This document shows positions 23,421-34,049 of a DNA stretch of 64,000 nt, piece by piece (the first letter of the stretch is position 1; each line of letters opens with the position of its first letter). Position numbers and translations under genes: made by a program. The notes under the pieces are model-generated. The model saw nothing but the letters and a program-made list of their open reading frames with translations. It was not told where the DNA came from and searched no databases. The stretch is from Przewalskia tangutica (lineage: Eukaryota; Streptophyta; Magnoliopsida; Solanales; Solanaceae): NCBI GenBank assembly GCA_029844215.1, contig CM056725.1, positions 29,542,485 to 29,606,484 of the forward strand, in the 5' to 3' direction.

Positions 23421-23900
23421 TCTATCTACGCACCATTGACTAGGTGACTCGGATGGCGGCTAAGTTTGATGGTGATGCTTGTGGCGGGGTTTCGATTCTT
23501 GAAGGAGGCGACGGCGCCCGTTCTTACTCTTACAGAGGTCCAGACGGTTATGTCATTATATTGTGATCGTCGAGGCATCGGGTTGGGATGTGTATTGATG
23601 CAGCAGGCAAGGTTATAGCGTATGCATCCGGCTGAAGAAACACGAGAGGAACTACCCACCCATGATTTGGAGTTAGCGTGGTGATTCACGCCGAAGATCT
23701 GAAGGCACTATTTGTATGGGGTTCGTGGATATTTATACTGACCACAAGAGCCTCGGTATATCTTCGGCCAGAGGAGTGAACTTACGACGAGAGAAGGTGG
23801 TTAGAGTTGCTTAAGGATTACGATGTTGATATCTGTACCACCCGGGAAAGCCAATGTTGTGGCGGATGCTCTTAGTCGTAGGTCGATGGGAGCCTATCGG
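23421..23900 (+). pseudogene. RNase H region of element C
   Basis: Recognisable pieces are VLTLTE near 23520, ATT-ATA-TTG-TGA (the YCDAS position) near 23552, GLGCVLMQQ at 23582-23610, THDLELA at about 23659, and VDIYTDHKS at about 23728-23755. The Asp of TDHKS is a catalytic residue. The block ends with LKDYDVDI and ANVVADALSRR (23850-23882), the usual C-terminal motif before integrase. It is broken by several frameshifts. Confidence 0.78.
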
Positions 23901-25260
23901 ATGTGCGGCTAGAGAGGAGGACATGGTTCGTGATTTGCATCGATTAGCGAGCCTTGGTGTCCGTTTGATTGATTACGATAGCGATGGGGTTCGAGTTCGT
24001 GAGGTTGCGAGTCTTCCATCGTCGAGGTGAAGAAACGATTCGAGGATCGATTTTGCACGTTATCGTGATACGTCTCTTCGTGAGGAAGGTCCTTTGGTAG
24101 CACCTGATGGGGTGCTAAGGTTTGAGCGAGTTGTGTGTTCGGATGTTTGAGGACTTGGCGAGTTCTTGGGAAGCACACGGTAGCGTGTTACTCTATCCAT
24201 CGTGGTCGACCAAGATGTACCACGACCTTAGATCGTGTATTGGTGGGATGGCTTGAAGAGGGGCGTTGCGAGTTCGTAGCTCGGTGCCGTGTTGTCGGCG
24301 GTGAAGGTAGAGCACGGAGGCACGGTGGTTTGTTCTGACGATAGAGATCCCGACACGGAAGTGGGAGGTGATCAACATGGACTTCATTACGGGATTACCT
24401 CGCACTCGGAGGAGACATGATTCTATATGGGTTATCGTCGACGGTGACAAAATCAGCCCACTTTCTTCCGTTAGGGCGACTTTTTGGTGAGGATTATGCG
24501 GACTTTACATCAGAAGATCGTCGGTGCATGGAGTCCCTATTTCGATCATATCGCATGGAGGAGCCCGGTTCACGGCTAACTTCGGAAGTCTTTCGAGAAA
24601 GGGTTTAGGGACGCAGTGAGCACGAATCGCATTCCATCCACGAGCAGACGGACAGCGAGCGCACTATCGGACTCTTGAGGATATGTTGTGAGCTTTGTGT
24701 TATTGACCGAGGGTAGCTGGGAGGATCATTTGCCTCTAGTTGAGTTTGCATACAATAATAGCTACCACTCCAGTATTCAGATGGCGCCTTATGAGGCCTT
24801 GTATGGGAGGAAGTGCAGATCACCTATAGGCTGGTTCGATGTGGGCGAGGTGCAGTTAGTGGGACCAGATTTGGTGCAGCAGGCAGTGGATAAGGTGAAG
24901 CTTATCCAGGAGAGGTTGCTGACAGCTCAGAGTCGACAGAAGTCATATGCAGATCATCGTCGTCGGCATCTGGAGTTCGAGGTTGATGATTGGGTTTTCC
25001 TGAAGGTGTCACCCATGAAGGGTGTGATGAGATTCGGGAAGAAGAAGCTTCGGCCCAGTACATTGGGCGTTTCAAATTCTGCGAGGTAGGCAAGGTTGCC
25101 TATGAGTTGGATCTGCCGTCCGATCTGGAGGCAGTGCATCCGGTGTTTCATGTTTCTATGCTGAGGAGATGTATCGGGGATCCATCTAGGGTACACCCGA
25201 TTGACGATGTCGGTGGAGGGTTATCGTATGAGAGATTCCCATAGAGATAGTCGATCGTCG
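23901..25260 (+). pseudogene. Integrase of element C
   Basis: Seen in order: RDTSLREEGPLVAPDGVLRF (24070-24125), SIHRG-TKMYHDLR (24195-24233, the H2C2 zinc-binding lead-in), WKWEVINMDFITGLPR (about 24360-24408), KSAHFLP (24450-24470), EDYA, then HPQTD-like remains near 24635. The best frame runs 24688-25089: SWEDHLPLVEFAYNNSYHSS, YEALYGRKCRSPIGWFDVGE, LVQQAVDKVKLIQERL. A one-base shift near 25045 leads into 25050-25244 with KVAYELDLPSDLEAVHPVFH and SMLRRCIGDPSRVHP. Its role is insertion of the cDNA into host DNA. The central Asp/Glu segment is too broken to confirm the catalytic triad. Confidence 0.82.
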
Positions 25261-25395
25261 GGTTAGGCGTCTGCGGACGAGGGCGTGTCTTCCGTCAAAG
25301 TCTTGTGGCGGAGCGAGCTCGGGGAGGAGATGGCGTGGGAAGGCGAGGAGGACATGAGGCGAAGTACCCTCACCTATTCCCACACCTCGGGTAAT
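25261..25395 (+). pseudogene. C-terminal chromodomain of element C
   Basis: After IVDRRVRRLRTR (25245-25285) the next frame gives VKVLWRSELGEE, then AWEGEEDMRR and a Pro-containing tail. This matches the short chromodomain that Tekay/Del integrases carry after the GPY/F region. Chromodomains of this kind are thought to steer insertion toward silent chromatin, which fits the nested setting. Confidence 0.68.
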
Positions 25396-25515
25396 TCACT
25401 TTCCTACTTGTAAATCTTCATTATCGTTTATGCCTAAGTGTTGTTTTGTGGCCGTGTGTGGCATTTGCAAAAAAATTTAAGTTATGAGGAACCTTATTGT
25501 TATCTGTCTTGAGAA
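25396..25515 (+). other. 3' UTR of element C, shared with E
   Basis: It contains GGCCGTGTGTGGCATTTGCA and TAAGTTATGAGGAACC, whose reverse complements occur in E at about 37325-37375. This ties C to the E/G/H family. Confidence 0.6.
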
Positions 25516-25548
25516 GGAACATTCGGGACGAATGTTTCTAAGGGAGAA
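25516..25548 (+). other. Pre-PPT hairpin and polypurine tract of element C
   Basis: AACATTCG-GGA-CGAATGTT forms a hairpin, then CTAAGGGAGAA abuts the 3' LTR start TGTTATACC at 25549. Confidence 0.8.
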
Positions 25549-25757
25549 TGTTATACCGTATTTCCGGGTATGCGTGAGGGCGTGCGTGCGAAAGTCTAGC
25601 CTTAAAGTTTAGGCACAAGACGTGTTTTTGGGCACAACTCGCTAAAAGAATCGTTTTCCGACGAAACGTTTTACACAACTCGCGTAGGATAAATTCCGGC
25701 TATGCCATTTCTAATTTTTGCGAATTTTTCCGAGAGACGAAACACTTTGGGCCAACG

Positions 25758-25781
25758 GGAGGGCGACACTTGTCACCCTCC
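25758..25781. promoter_or_regulatory. Palindromic LTR site, C type (3' LTR)
   Basis: Identical to 19838-19861. It is followed by AATTGGTGG. Confidence 0.6.
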
Positions 25782-27835
25782 AATTGGTGGACGTGAGGCG
25801 TCAATATGGCCGAATGGAGTGGCTTATTTTGTCTTGGAGTTGGTAGGATATTTTGTGTGCAAGTTGGCTAGGTACACTTGCCCAAATCTTGGCCTTACAC
25901 TTGCCTTGCACTTGGCATAATCTTGGCCATTGGTTGGCCATCCCTTGACCTATAAATACCCCTCTTGTGATGAAGAGTTCTTCATCCACAAACAAACTTT
26001 CCAAGTCTAAAATCCTCTCCTCTCCCTTGAGCCTTTTCGTCCAACACACCCCCCCCCCCCTTTGTGACGCTTAGCCGAGGCTACCCACTGCCTAGCGAAA
26101 TCTACCCCCCCTCCCTTTGTAGAAAAGTTGCCTTCGAGTATTGTTATAATGCCCAAAATACCCTAGCCTAAATCCCTTAGTACTTAATAGAAGTTGTGAA
26201 GAACTTCTAAGGTTTCCTTGGAGCTATCGGAGCGTACAACTTAGGAGCTAAGCCTTGCTCCGGAACGACTTATATCTAGGATATTATTGGGCTTATCGAG
26301 GTAAATAAACTTGTCCTTCTTTTGTAATTAGAGAATACATACTGTAGAAGTATAGAAATAAGTATTAAATACTTAGAAGGATATCACATAATAGAATTGA
26401 ACTGTTATCACAGTAGAAGGGTTTAAAAGAAGAATAATTAAACTATACTTACTTAGAATTTGTTTTCACGATAGACTTGAGTAGCTCAGGGTAGGGAAGT
26501 CTGCCCGATTTTCCGTAGAATAAAGGACCCTCTGCTTAGAAGCTGTTTCTGAGTAGTCTAGGCGTTGATAGGCGTGTCGACTATTATAGGTTGATTCTCT
26601 GCGCGACATATTCAACTTGGCGGTGGTTTTCGAGAAGGTATGTGATTCTTCCTAAGCATGATATTTTAACATATATATATAATGCGGTGAGCGTACATGT
26701 GTTAAGCGAATAATAACTACGACAATGTCTTTTGACTTAAGCACGAATAATAACTACGGCAATGTCTCTTGACTTAAGCTGAATAATAACGAGATCTTGA
26801 AGCATTTCAAAGAATCTTGAATCGGTTTTATGAGAAAAGAAAGCGGTTGGTTTTTAAACAAACGCTTAAGAGTTATACTAGCTTTATGGGAAGTTAGGTA
26901 TAACCCTTAAGAATGATAAAAGAACTGTTTACTTAATTGCTTATAAAAACCTTGTATTCGTAAGGTGTAGTAAGATTGTTTGATAAATAGACATACTATG
27001 ATGCTATGTGTGTTAGTGTCTTGTGATGTTGTGAAAGGGGACATTCTTGTTGTGCTTACGTTGCTGAGCGGTAAGTCGGTTATCTTGTTGTTATATCATC
27101 TAACCTCGATCGGTTATACCGAGGGCTTGCCACCTGATGCGGTCTATCGGCCTATGCGGTCTGTGAGACTATGCGAGTGCGGGAGCTCGAGATTGATCAT
27201 TCGGGTGTTTTAGCACGATCACGAGGATGCCTATGCGATGCGTATGACTATACGATCTATTGAGACTATGCGGTGCGGGAGTCGAGGAGGTGCAGGGGTT
27301 AGCTACCCCGATCGAGGAATACCTCATGCGGGTGCGTGTGACCTATGCGGACTACGGGAAGTCGGGGACTAGGCACATAATGATACTATGGGCGATTGGA
27401 CTTGCTGCGATCATTCGCGGCCTAGAAAAGACGATTACATTATATCTATTAGTGTTCTTGTTTGTGATATGACACTATGTGCAATTGAAGCGATTGTATT
27501 TGCAAATGGTTTTAAATACTTTGATTTCATTTTAAGTACTTTCTGATTTCACATACTTAGTACTGTTGTCTTGACCTCCTTGAGGCTGCGTTCGTATGCG
27601 CGGTAAAGGGCAGTGCTAGATCCACATCCTTAGGATCTCTTTGCATTGGTGTCAGGAGCTCCATCTTCTCCGGAGGCTCTACTTTTGGTATGATCTCCCT
27701 GTATTGTAGATAGTTTTGTACATTCAGGGTATGGCGGGGCCCTGTCCCGCCATAGTTGTTTACTTCCTTAGAGGTCTGTAGTCCTAGTGTACAGTTGGGA
27801 TGTAACTGCAAAACTTGGGTTATTTATATATATAT

Positions 27836-27847
27836 GCCGAAAGGCAA
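27836..27847 (+). other. GNRA-type hairpin near the LTR 3' end
   Basis: TGCC-GAAA-GGCA after an (AT)n run. In the E 5' LTR (minus strand, about 40228-40239) it is TGTC-GAAA-GACA, a paired change. In G1 (about 45733) it is TGCC-GTAA-GGCA. Confidence 0.5.
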
Positions 27848-27985
27848 GCTTTTCATCAGATAAATTGTGTCTCATTTTACAACTGTTTCATGTATTGTTT
27901 TTATATTCCGCTGATTACTCTGATGTATGACTACTTGGGTGCCCGGGTAAGACACCAGTCACGGGCCCCGGAACGGGTCGTGACA

Positions 27986-27990
27986 CTTAC
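27986..27990. other. Right target-site duplication of element C
   Basis: CTTAC, identical to 19619-19623. Joining the two flanks gives the continuous B sequence ACTCTTACCCTA. Confidence 0.92.
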
Positions 27991-28118
27991 CCTACCTCAA
28001 CTGGCCATCATACATAACATAAGCACTACCAGCTTATCACACAATAAGTAAGCAAGTTAAGAAATCCCCCTAACTTCTTATTAGTCTTATTCATATACAC
28101 TCTCATTTTGGCTTACTT

Positions 28119-28262
28119 AAGGCACACATAGAATAATTCTCAATTAAACAAGCCAAAGTACTTATCAAGGCACACATAGAATAATTCTCAATTAAACAAG
28201 CCAAAGTACTTATCAAGGCACACATAGAATAATTCTCAATTAAACAAGTCAAAGTACTACGT
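28119..28262. repeat. Three 48-bp tandem repeats
   Basis: Units start at 28119, 28167 and 28215 with AAGGCACACATAGAATAATT. They are the short form of the 18-unit array at 1204-2054. Confidence 0.9.
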
Positions 28263-30297
28263 ACGTACATTCTTTTCAAAAGACTCTTTTTTATGTAAAA
28301 CCCCAAGATACTAACACCCGTAGTATCAAGGTGTGTCTATTTTTCAAAGTAAGTTACTACACTTTTAGAAAACTCTTTTCAAAGCTTGAAATCAAGTAAC
28401 TTCAAATTTTCACAATCTAGGCAACTTTTGCCTAATAATCAAAATAGACAACTTTCTTAACCTTCCATAAAGCCGTTATAACCAACTTCCCATAAAGCCG
28501 TTATAACCCTTTATGGTTTTAGACATATTCATTCCTTTTTATAACCAAGAGATTTATACTTAAAACCAAGTATCACATACTTACAAATCAAGTTTCTTAA
28601 CTTTCAAAATACTTCAAGTCTCTTAATATTGAGAAAACAAGTTTCTTCTACTTTTAAACCTCAAGTAACTCACACCTTTAAAATAAGTTACTTCTCTTAA
28701 ATCATGTCATTTCTCCTCTCTTAAAACAATTAAGTAAATCGCTCCTTTAACTCCCCTAAATTCATTACAACAACCCTTAGGTTTTGGAACTAAGGCACTA
28801 GCCAAAAGGTTTGGAAACCACTTCCTTTTCAAGACTCTATGTACTTTAAGTAAAATACTTTCACTTTTAAGAATCCAAACTTCACTAAGGAAATGGATTA
28901 TACAACTTACAATTTAAACATCAAAGTACAATCAAGGGAGTACATAGAACGAATTCTATTTTAGGCAATCCAAATACAACCAAGGAATGGATCATTTAAG
29001 GAGTAGGACATACTTTCTTTATCTTAAGGAATCATGCTAGAAGAGGAGATAGTTCACATACCTTTTCGGCTAAATCCACAAGCTAAGCCGAATACGCCGT
29101 ACGTAGAAGTGTCAACCTATAATGGTCACAACAAGACTATCAACTTCTAGTCTCAAACGTAGAATAATACTAAGTATACGGTCTCTAATTCTACGGAAAA
29201 TCGGGCAGCACTTCCTTTGTTTCTACTCACTTTGCCACCTTTTTCAAGGCCGAATACAATAACCAACACGCCACATTTAAGGCTCAAAACAACAACCAAA
29301 CAAAGGGGATTAAACACCTTACAATACGTGTAAAATTCCGCCCCACAATTAATACGAAGTAGTTCCATATTCAAGTCATTCTCGACCAACAACATAACCA
29401 ACAATTCAAAGTCTTTTCCAATCCTTTTCCAATTCCAAGTTCTAAGGTCTAACATGTTATATAGTCATAAACAACTTCAACAACTGCAATTTCCTTCTTT
29501 CTACAACATGCGACGACTTAAATTAATAATCGACTTGAATTGTAATCTTAAGGCTAACATGCTAGTTTTTCGGATTAGGGTTCCAATAGCCAAAACACTT
29601 ATCAAACCTCATAATATATAACTCATGCTTGCTAATATCCATAGCTACAACAAGAAGTAAACCTTAATTACTAAAACGACAAGATTTATACCTTTATAAG
29701 CCCTTAAAAATTCCAAGATTCAAAGTCGCGCCTTAGCAATTCTTAGCTCCTTTCCTTATGTTCCAATCCGCTCCAATCACTCCTTAGAAGCCTATGAAGA
29801 ACTCATCTTCAAGTTCCATCTTCAAAGTTGAAGAACTCCTCAAGTTTCCGCCTTGCGACTAATACGAAAACGCCGTTTTTCCGAAATCTTTCTATTGAGA
29901 TATCCTTACAATACCCTTAGGGACCTTGGGTTTAAGTCTTGTGAATAATGGATCAAAACTACAAATTTTTCTTGTGTGAAATAGGACCAACCCGTGAGCT
30001 ATGTTGAAGAACAACAATGAGTGAAATAAATTCTAAGTGTTAGAAGAGCTTGTCTTGCACTAGCTTAGTATATAAAACACAAAGGAGGGATTTGATTAAA
30101 ACACTTGTGGGCTAGGATGAAGAGCAATTAATGTAAAGCCAAGTGGACAAGTTGACTTGGTCAACAATCTCAAGCTAGCAAGACTTATCTTCCTTGATGG
30201 TAAATGACCATTCTACCCTTGTTAAAAACGTCCAAGACCATATGTGGGGGTGCCACATGTCGCCCTCTCATTCGTCCATAAAAATTCCGTAACCCTC

Positions 30298-30357
30298 GTG
30301 GGCCCCACAAAACGTAAAATTCCTCGGGTGGGCCCCACAAAACGTAAAATTCCTCGG
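30298..30357. repeat. 30-bp tandem duplication in the B 5' LTR
   Basis: Two exact copies of a unit containing GTGGGCCCCAC, itself a perfect palindrome, and AAAACGTAAAATTCC. The B 3' LTR has one copy, so the change arose after insertion or in one LTR only. Confidence 0.85.
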
Positions 30358-30589
30358 GTGGGCCCCACATGACCAAATCCGTAAAAATAAATTTCCACAA
30401 TGTTAATAAGTTCCATACTCTCCAAATAATACATTTTGAGAATCCAATTCTCAACAACGAACATTTTTCCTTTCCGGCGTTCGGAAGATTTTCCGTCGGA
30501 AAAACAATTCTTCCTTTCGTACCAATTTCCAAGTCTTGATTCCTTACGTACATTCTCTTATACATGTCCTGGACTTACGGGGTGTAACA

Positions 30590-31970
30590 GAAAGAGTATG
30601 TGATTTGAGTTTTAAAAGTATACGTTTATTGATTTAAAGAGAAGGAGTTTTATGATTCTTTTTAAGTATGTATGTACGTAGTACTTTTGGGTTTAGTTTC
30701 CCAATGTGATAAGAAATAAAAGTGTCTTAAGTTCTCTAAAATGAAAGGTTGTTATAATAGCCTTATGGGAAGTTGTTATAACGACTTAAGAAGAAGTGAA
30801 AGGGTGGTTAAAATGTTATGTAAGGAAAATCACACCGAGCCTACAAATAGGCCGGATTATGTTATGAGATACATTGAGCCTAAAAATAGGTCGGATTATG
30901 TTATGAGATACACCGAGCCTACAAATAGGCCGGATTACGCCATATTACCCCGAGCCTACACATAGGCCGGGTTACGTCATCTTACACCGAGCTCCACAGG
31001 CGGGCCGGATTATGCTACATGATTCCATAGTACACCGAGCTCCACAGGCGAGCCGGATTATGCTACATGATTCCACAGTACACCGAGCTCCACAGGCGGG
31101 CCGGATTATGCTACATGATTCCACAGTACACCGAGCCCCACAGGCGGGCCGGATTATGCTACATGATTCCACAGTACACCGAGCCCCACAGGCGGGCCGG
31201 ATTATGCCACATGATTCATCAGTACACCGTGTCCCGCAAATGGGCCGGATTACGTTATCACGTATGGATAATCAAAGTAAGCTCCCAAATAAGAAGTCCC
31301 TCCATAAATGGTCGGATTATGTTATGTAAGATATGTAAGTTATGTGGGAAAACTTGATTGAATTCTTAAGTATGTATGTAAGAATATGATGTTAATTCTT
31401 ATTGAAAGAAGGAAAAGAATGATTAATGTACGATTGATTTCATGAGTTAAAATGGCACGGTAGGATCTGATATTTTAATTTTTATACTTGTCCCTGTCAT
31501 TATTTTGTACAGTTATGATCTTGTTTAATGTACTTTATTTCCGTTCCATACTTAGTACTTGTTATCGACTTTTGTGGGTTGCGTTCATGTCCGCAGTCTA
31601 GGTAATACGATTGTGGATCCGCGAGCTTAGGATCCTTGTTCAGCATTTTGAGATGGATCCAAGTTCCGGAGTTTGTCATTATGGCTAGGTACATTCAGGG
31701 GTACGGCGGAGCCTTGTCCCGTCATAGTTGTTGTCACCTTCTTAGAGGTCTGTATTAATATGTGGGCTGGACTGGTGTAAGTTGTATTTACATTGTTGTA
31801 TAGCGTAGACCCTTTCGGGTGATTTATATTTATACGGAAGCCTTTCCGGCTTTGCCTTTGTTTTAAAAAAAATGAGTGTTATTTATCTTCCGCGATTTAT
31901 TTATGTTGTATGGGTAGAAGGGTGCCCAGGTAGGGGCACTAGTCACGGGCCCGGTATTTGGGGCGTGACA
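30590..31970 (+). mobile_element. 3' part of LTR D (plus strand), host of the B insertion
   Basis: It ends GGGCGTGACA at 31970, with CACGGGCCCGG shortly before, the common LTR 3' end here. The near-terminal block (TTAGAGGTCTGTA, GCCTTTCCGGCTTTGCC) is the reverse of that in B. It has CCTTATGGGAAG flanked by TTATAA blocks (30757-30783), as in other families. No primer site follows 31970, so D is a 3' or solo LTR. GTAGT (31971-31975) is a possible target duplication. The left part of D is outside the window. Confidence 0.75.
30833..31265. repeat. 39-bp and 48-bp tandem repeats with CACCGAGC ... GGCCGGATTA
   Basis: Units at 30833, 30872 and 30911 are 39 bp. From 30983 the unit becomes 48 bp (30983, 31031, 31079, 31127, 31175, 31223) by adding CTACATGATTCCACAG. 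Because 48 is a multiple of three, several frames on both strands stay open and give repetitive peptides; these are not genes. Confidence 0.9.
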
Positions 31971-32936
31971 GTAGTGATCATTCTCTTAGTTTATTTCCAA
32001 GAAGTTCATTACACAACCCTAAAGCATATGCACACAATCCGGCCAAGGAAATGATATTAATGGAGGAAAAAGAAAATGAAACTTGCACCGTGTGTTGAAG
32101 TTGAGAGGACGACAACTTCATCATAGGGAACAAATTTCCTATGTCGAGGTTGAACGACCTTTTTGATGGATTTAGTGGAGCCAATGTGTTCTCCAAGTTG
32201 TTAGAATAAAAAAAGCGGACATCATCAAGTGGGAATCCGAGAGAAAGTTGAATGGAAGATGACCCTTGGAATCAAATTTAATTTGGGCTTAAGGCTTGTA
32301 ATATTTTGTGGATGATGTGACGTTCCAAACTCTCTCTTACACAAGGTATCACATCCATCCTTGGGACATGTAGCATTTTCCGAGTACATTGATGCCAAAC
32401 CACCCAAGGCAGAATCTATTCTAAGTTGGTCCGAGCTACGAAGACCGTTACGCTAAAAAGTGTCTTTGATTCGGCTTCTCATTTTCATCTTGTTATGCAT
32501 AATTTTTATACCGTTACTGCCCATAACAATGAATTAATAAAATATGATTATGAACGGTTCCATGGAGCAACAAGAATCTTTGAAGCCTTGGAGTAAAGGA
32601 ATTGTGAAGACCAGTTCTAACTGTGCCAAGCCGTGAAAGGTCATGGGATATCAAAATGAAACTAGAGTAGGTACCATTCTTTGCTCTTGCACAAAAATGA
32701 ATGATGTACACACCATGGCAAGGGATTATACTCTAGGGGATTCGTAGCACAACACGGGAAATATTTGAAGTCCAAATCGTTTGACTTATATTCGGATTCT
32801 TATTTGGCAAATTTTGAGAAAGCAGCCTACAAGATAAAACTTCTGGTCCTATCTAGTGGTGGAAATATTGGATCAAAACTTGTGATTGAAAAAAAAAATC
32901 ACATTTATACGGTATGAATTCGAGGACAAATTCTTT
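31971..32936 (+). pseudogene. Highly degenerate gypsy pol fragment (element I)
   Basis: No intact frame. Near 32149-32185 it reads FDGFSGANVFSK, and at about 32221-32270 residues resemble the SGYHQ-R-E--EWK stretch of reverse transcriptase. Near 32913-32950 one frame gives NSRTNSFKEGE, like the D-S-R-T-N-x-x-x-E-G-E end of many plant gypsy Pol proteins. Between them only scattered similarity remains. It has far more substitutions than C and belongs to another, older lineage. Confidence 0.5.
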
Positions 32937-32951
32937 TAAAGAAGGGGAGAT
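32937..32951 (+). other. Polypurine tract of element I
   Basis: TAAAGAAGGGGAGA directly before TGATTAAAG, the likely LTR start at 32952. No AACATTCG hairpin precedes it, unlike all other elements here. Confidence 0.6.
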
Positions 32952-34049
32952 TGATTAAAGAAAGCCCACGAACTTAAACTCCCAACTTAAGTCATAAAGT
33001 AGCTTGTCGGGGATGCCAACAATTCACCATCTACCTACGGATAAATGCCTCGAATGGGATGAAATGTGGAGTACAATGAATGGCATCACGGGAAGATCTA
33101 AGAAGCAAATTTTATTCGGCCTTTGTATGTAGGTCTTGGCCAAAGACTATTTTGTTTCTTTTAGTTTATCTTTAATTCCTAGCTTAACTTATAGTTCACC
33201 TTAGGATATGATGTAACGTGTAAATAACCCCCAGATCTCATTAGGACACAATTAATAAAGCCCGTATAGGAAATAGGGTGACAAGCCCAAGAGTTCCTAC
33301 AAACAAGATGACAAGGCCGAAAGTGACAAGTTGGCAAGGACAGGAATGGTCTAACAGATAAAGCTTCCAAGAGGATAATTCATCCATGTATTTGGCTACA
33401 CCAAGAAGATGAAGGGATGGTCGAAATAATCCCATCTCCATTCGGTCAAGGCACTCTAAAATCAAGATGAAAGCTTCTAAACTAGTTCCAAGGAGATGAA
33501 GTCTTGAAAAGCCAAATCCATCCACTCTTCTACTTGGAAGCCACAAAAGGAGTGTGAAAAATTCATTCTTTGTCCTCAAGAAAATCCAAGACCTTTCCCA
33601 TTGTCTTGGTTTGGTCGAAACACTCTTGGTCACCAAGAAAATCCAAATCAGTTTCCATGTGTTCACACTAGATGTTAGTTTATGTCTTTTCATTTGCTTT
33701 CTAGAATAGTCTATTTTGTACTATAAATAGAGGCCTTAGGATATTGTAAAGATTCATAGTTGATTGAGATATATAAAAGTGACTTTTTTACTCAATAGAT
33801 AATTGTATCACTTGTGTATATCTACTTTTAGTTGGTTTTTGTGTGAAAAAAACCCTTGGTGCAAGTTTAGCTAAGACTATGTGACTTAATTGAACCAAAA
33901 CTAAGGTTTTCTTTTGATGTAAGTCATGGTTAGGACAGTGTGACCTAACAAATACCCAAGCTCGAGGAACCCCCTTAGTGGTAAGAGAATGTTGAAAATG
34001 TGTGGACCAACCTAGCCTAAGGTTTGGGTTACTAAAATGGGTTCCGATC
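32952..34049 (+). mobile_element. 3' LTR of element I, 3' end cut by element E
   Basis: It begins TGATTAAAGAAAGCCCACG after the PPT. A TATA box CTATAAATAG is at 33720-33729. The LTR shows none of the shared blocks of families A-H. Element E starts at 34050; CGATC (34045-34049) is the candidate target duplication. Confidence 0.6.
33720..33729 (+). promoter_or_regulatory. TATA box of LTR I
   Basis: CTATAAATAG, preceded by an AT-rich stretch and followed by AGGCC. It lies about 770 bases into the LTR. Confidence 0.55.

Larger units (their letters stand above)
19624..27985 (+). mobile_element. Element C: Tekay/Del-like chromovirus with a truncated 5' LTR
   Basis: A plus-strand Ty3/gypsy element bounded by TGTTATACC at the left, TCGTGACA at the right, and matched CTTAC duplications. 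The order gag, protease, reverse transcriptase, RNase H, integrase, chromodomain, PPT, 3' LTR is intact, but every frame is broken. The 5' LTR stops at about 21410 and is fused to the middle of gag. The remaining 640 bases of the LTR, the primer site, the leader and the gag N-terminus are absent. The chromodomain and integrase wording place it in the chromovirus Tekay/Del group. Its LTR termini, 3' UTR and PPT match those of E, G and H. Confidence 0.88.
25549..27985 (+). repeat. 3' LTR of element C, complete
   Basis: A 2437-base LTR from TGTTATACCG to TCGTGACA. It holds the palindromic site (25758-25781), the TATA box (25950-25958), the CCGATTTTCCGTAGAA block (about 26503), splice-donor-like sites, CGCATAGTC-type subrepeats on the opposite strand (27125-27350), and a GNRA-like hairpin at 27836-27847 after a TATATATATA run. 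Confidence 0.9.
27991..30589 (-). mobile_element. B 5' LTR, right segment
   Basis: This continues the LTR that began at 18536 and ends with GGACTTACGGGGTGTAACA. It includes three 48-bp repeats (28119-28262), the two-fold CCATAAAGCCGTTATAAC block (28466-28508), the palindromic site (30245-30268) and a 30-bp duplication (30298-30357). The following GAAAG (30590-30594) is the candidate target duplication; its partner is outside the window. Confidence 0.9.

Noticed and set aside
26041..26060. Long C run as a biological feature
   Set aside because: The equivalent place in the 5' LTR (20106-20120) is short; homopolymer length is unreliable in this sequence.
30972..31357. Repetitive open frames on both strands in the 48-bp array
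   Set aside because: A repeat length divisible by three keeps all frames open; peptides such as repeated SIIRPACGARC are by-products.
32514..33370. Possible host gene exons between the nests
   Set aside because: The stretch ends in a gypsy-type Pol C-terminus, a PPT and an LTR, so a retrotransposon explains it better.
33241..33693. 150-codon open frame on the minus strand
   Set aside because: It lies within the LTR of element I, antisense to its promoter region, without any recognised domain.
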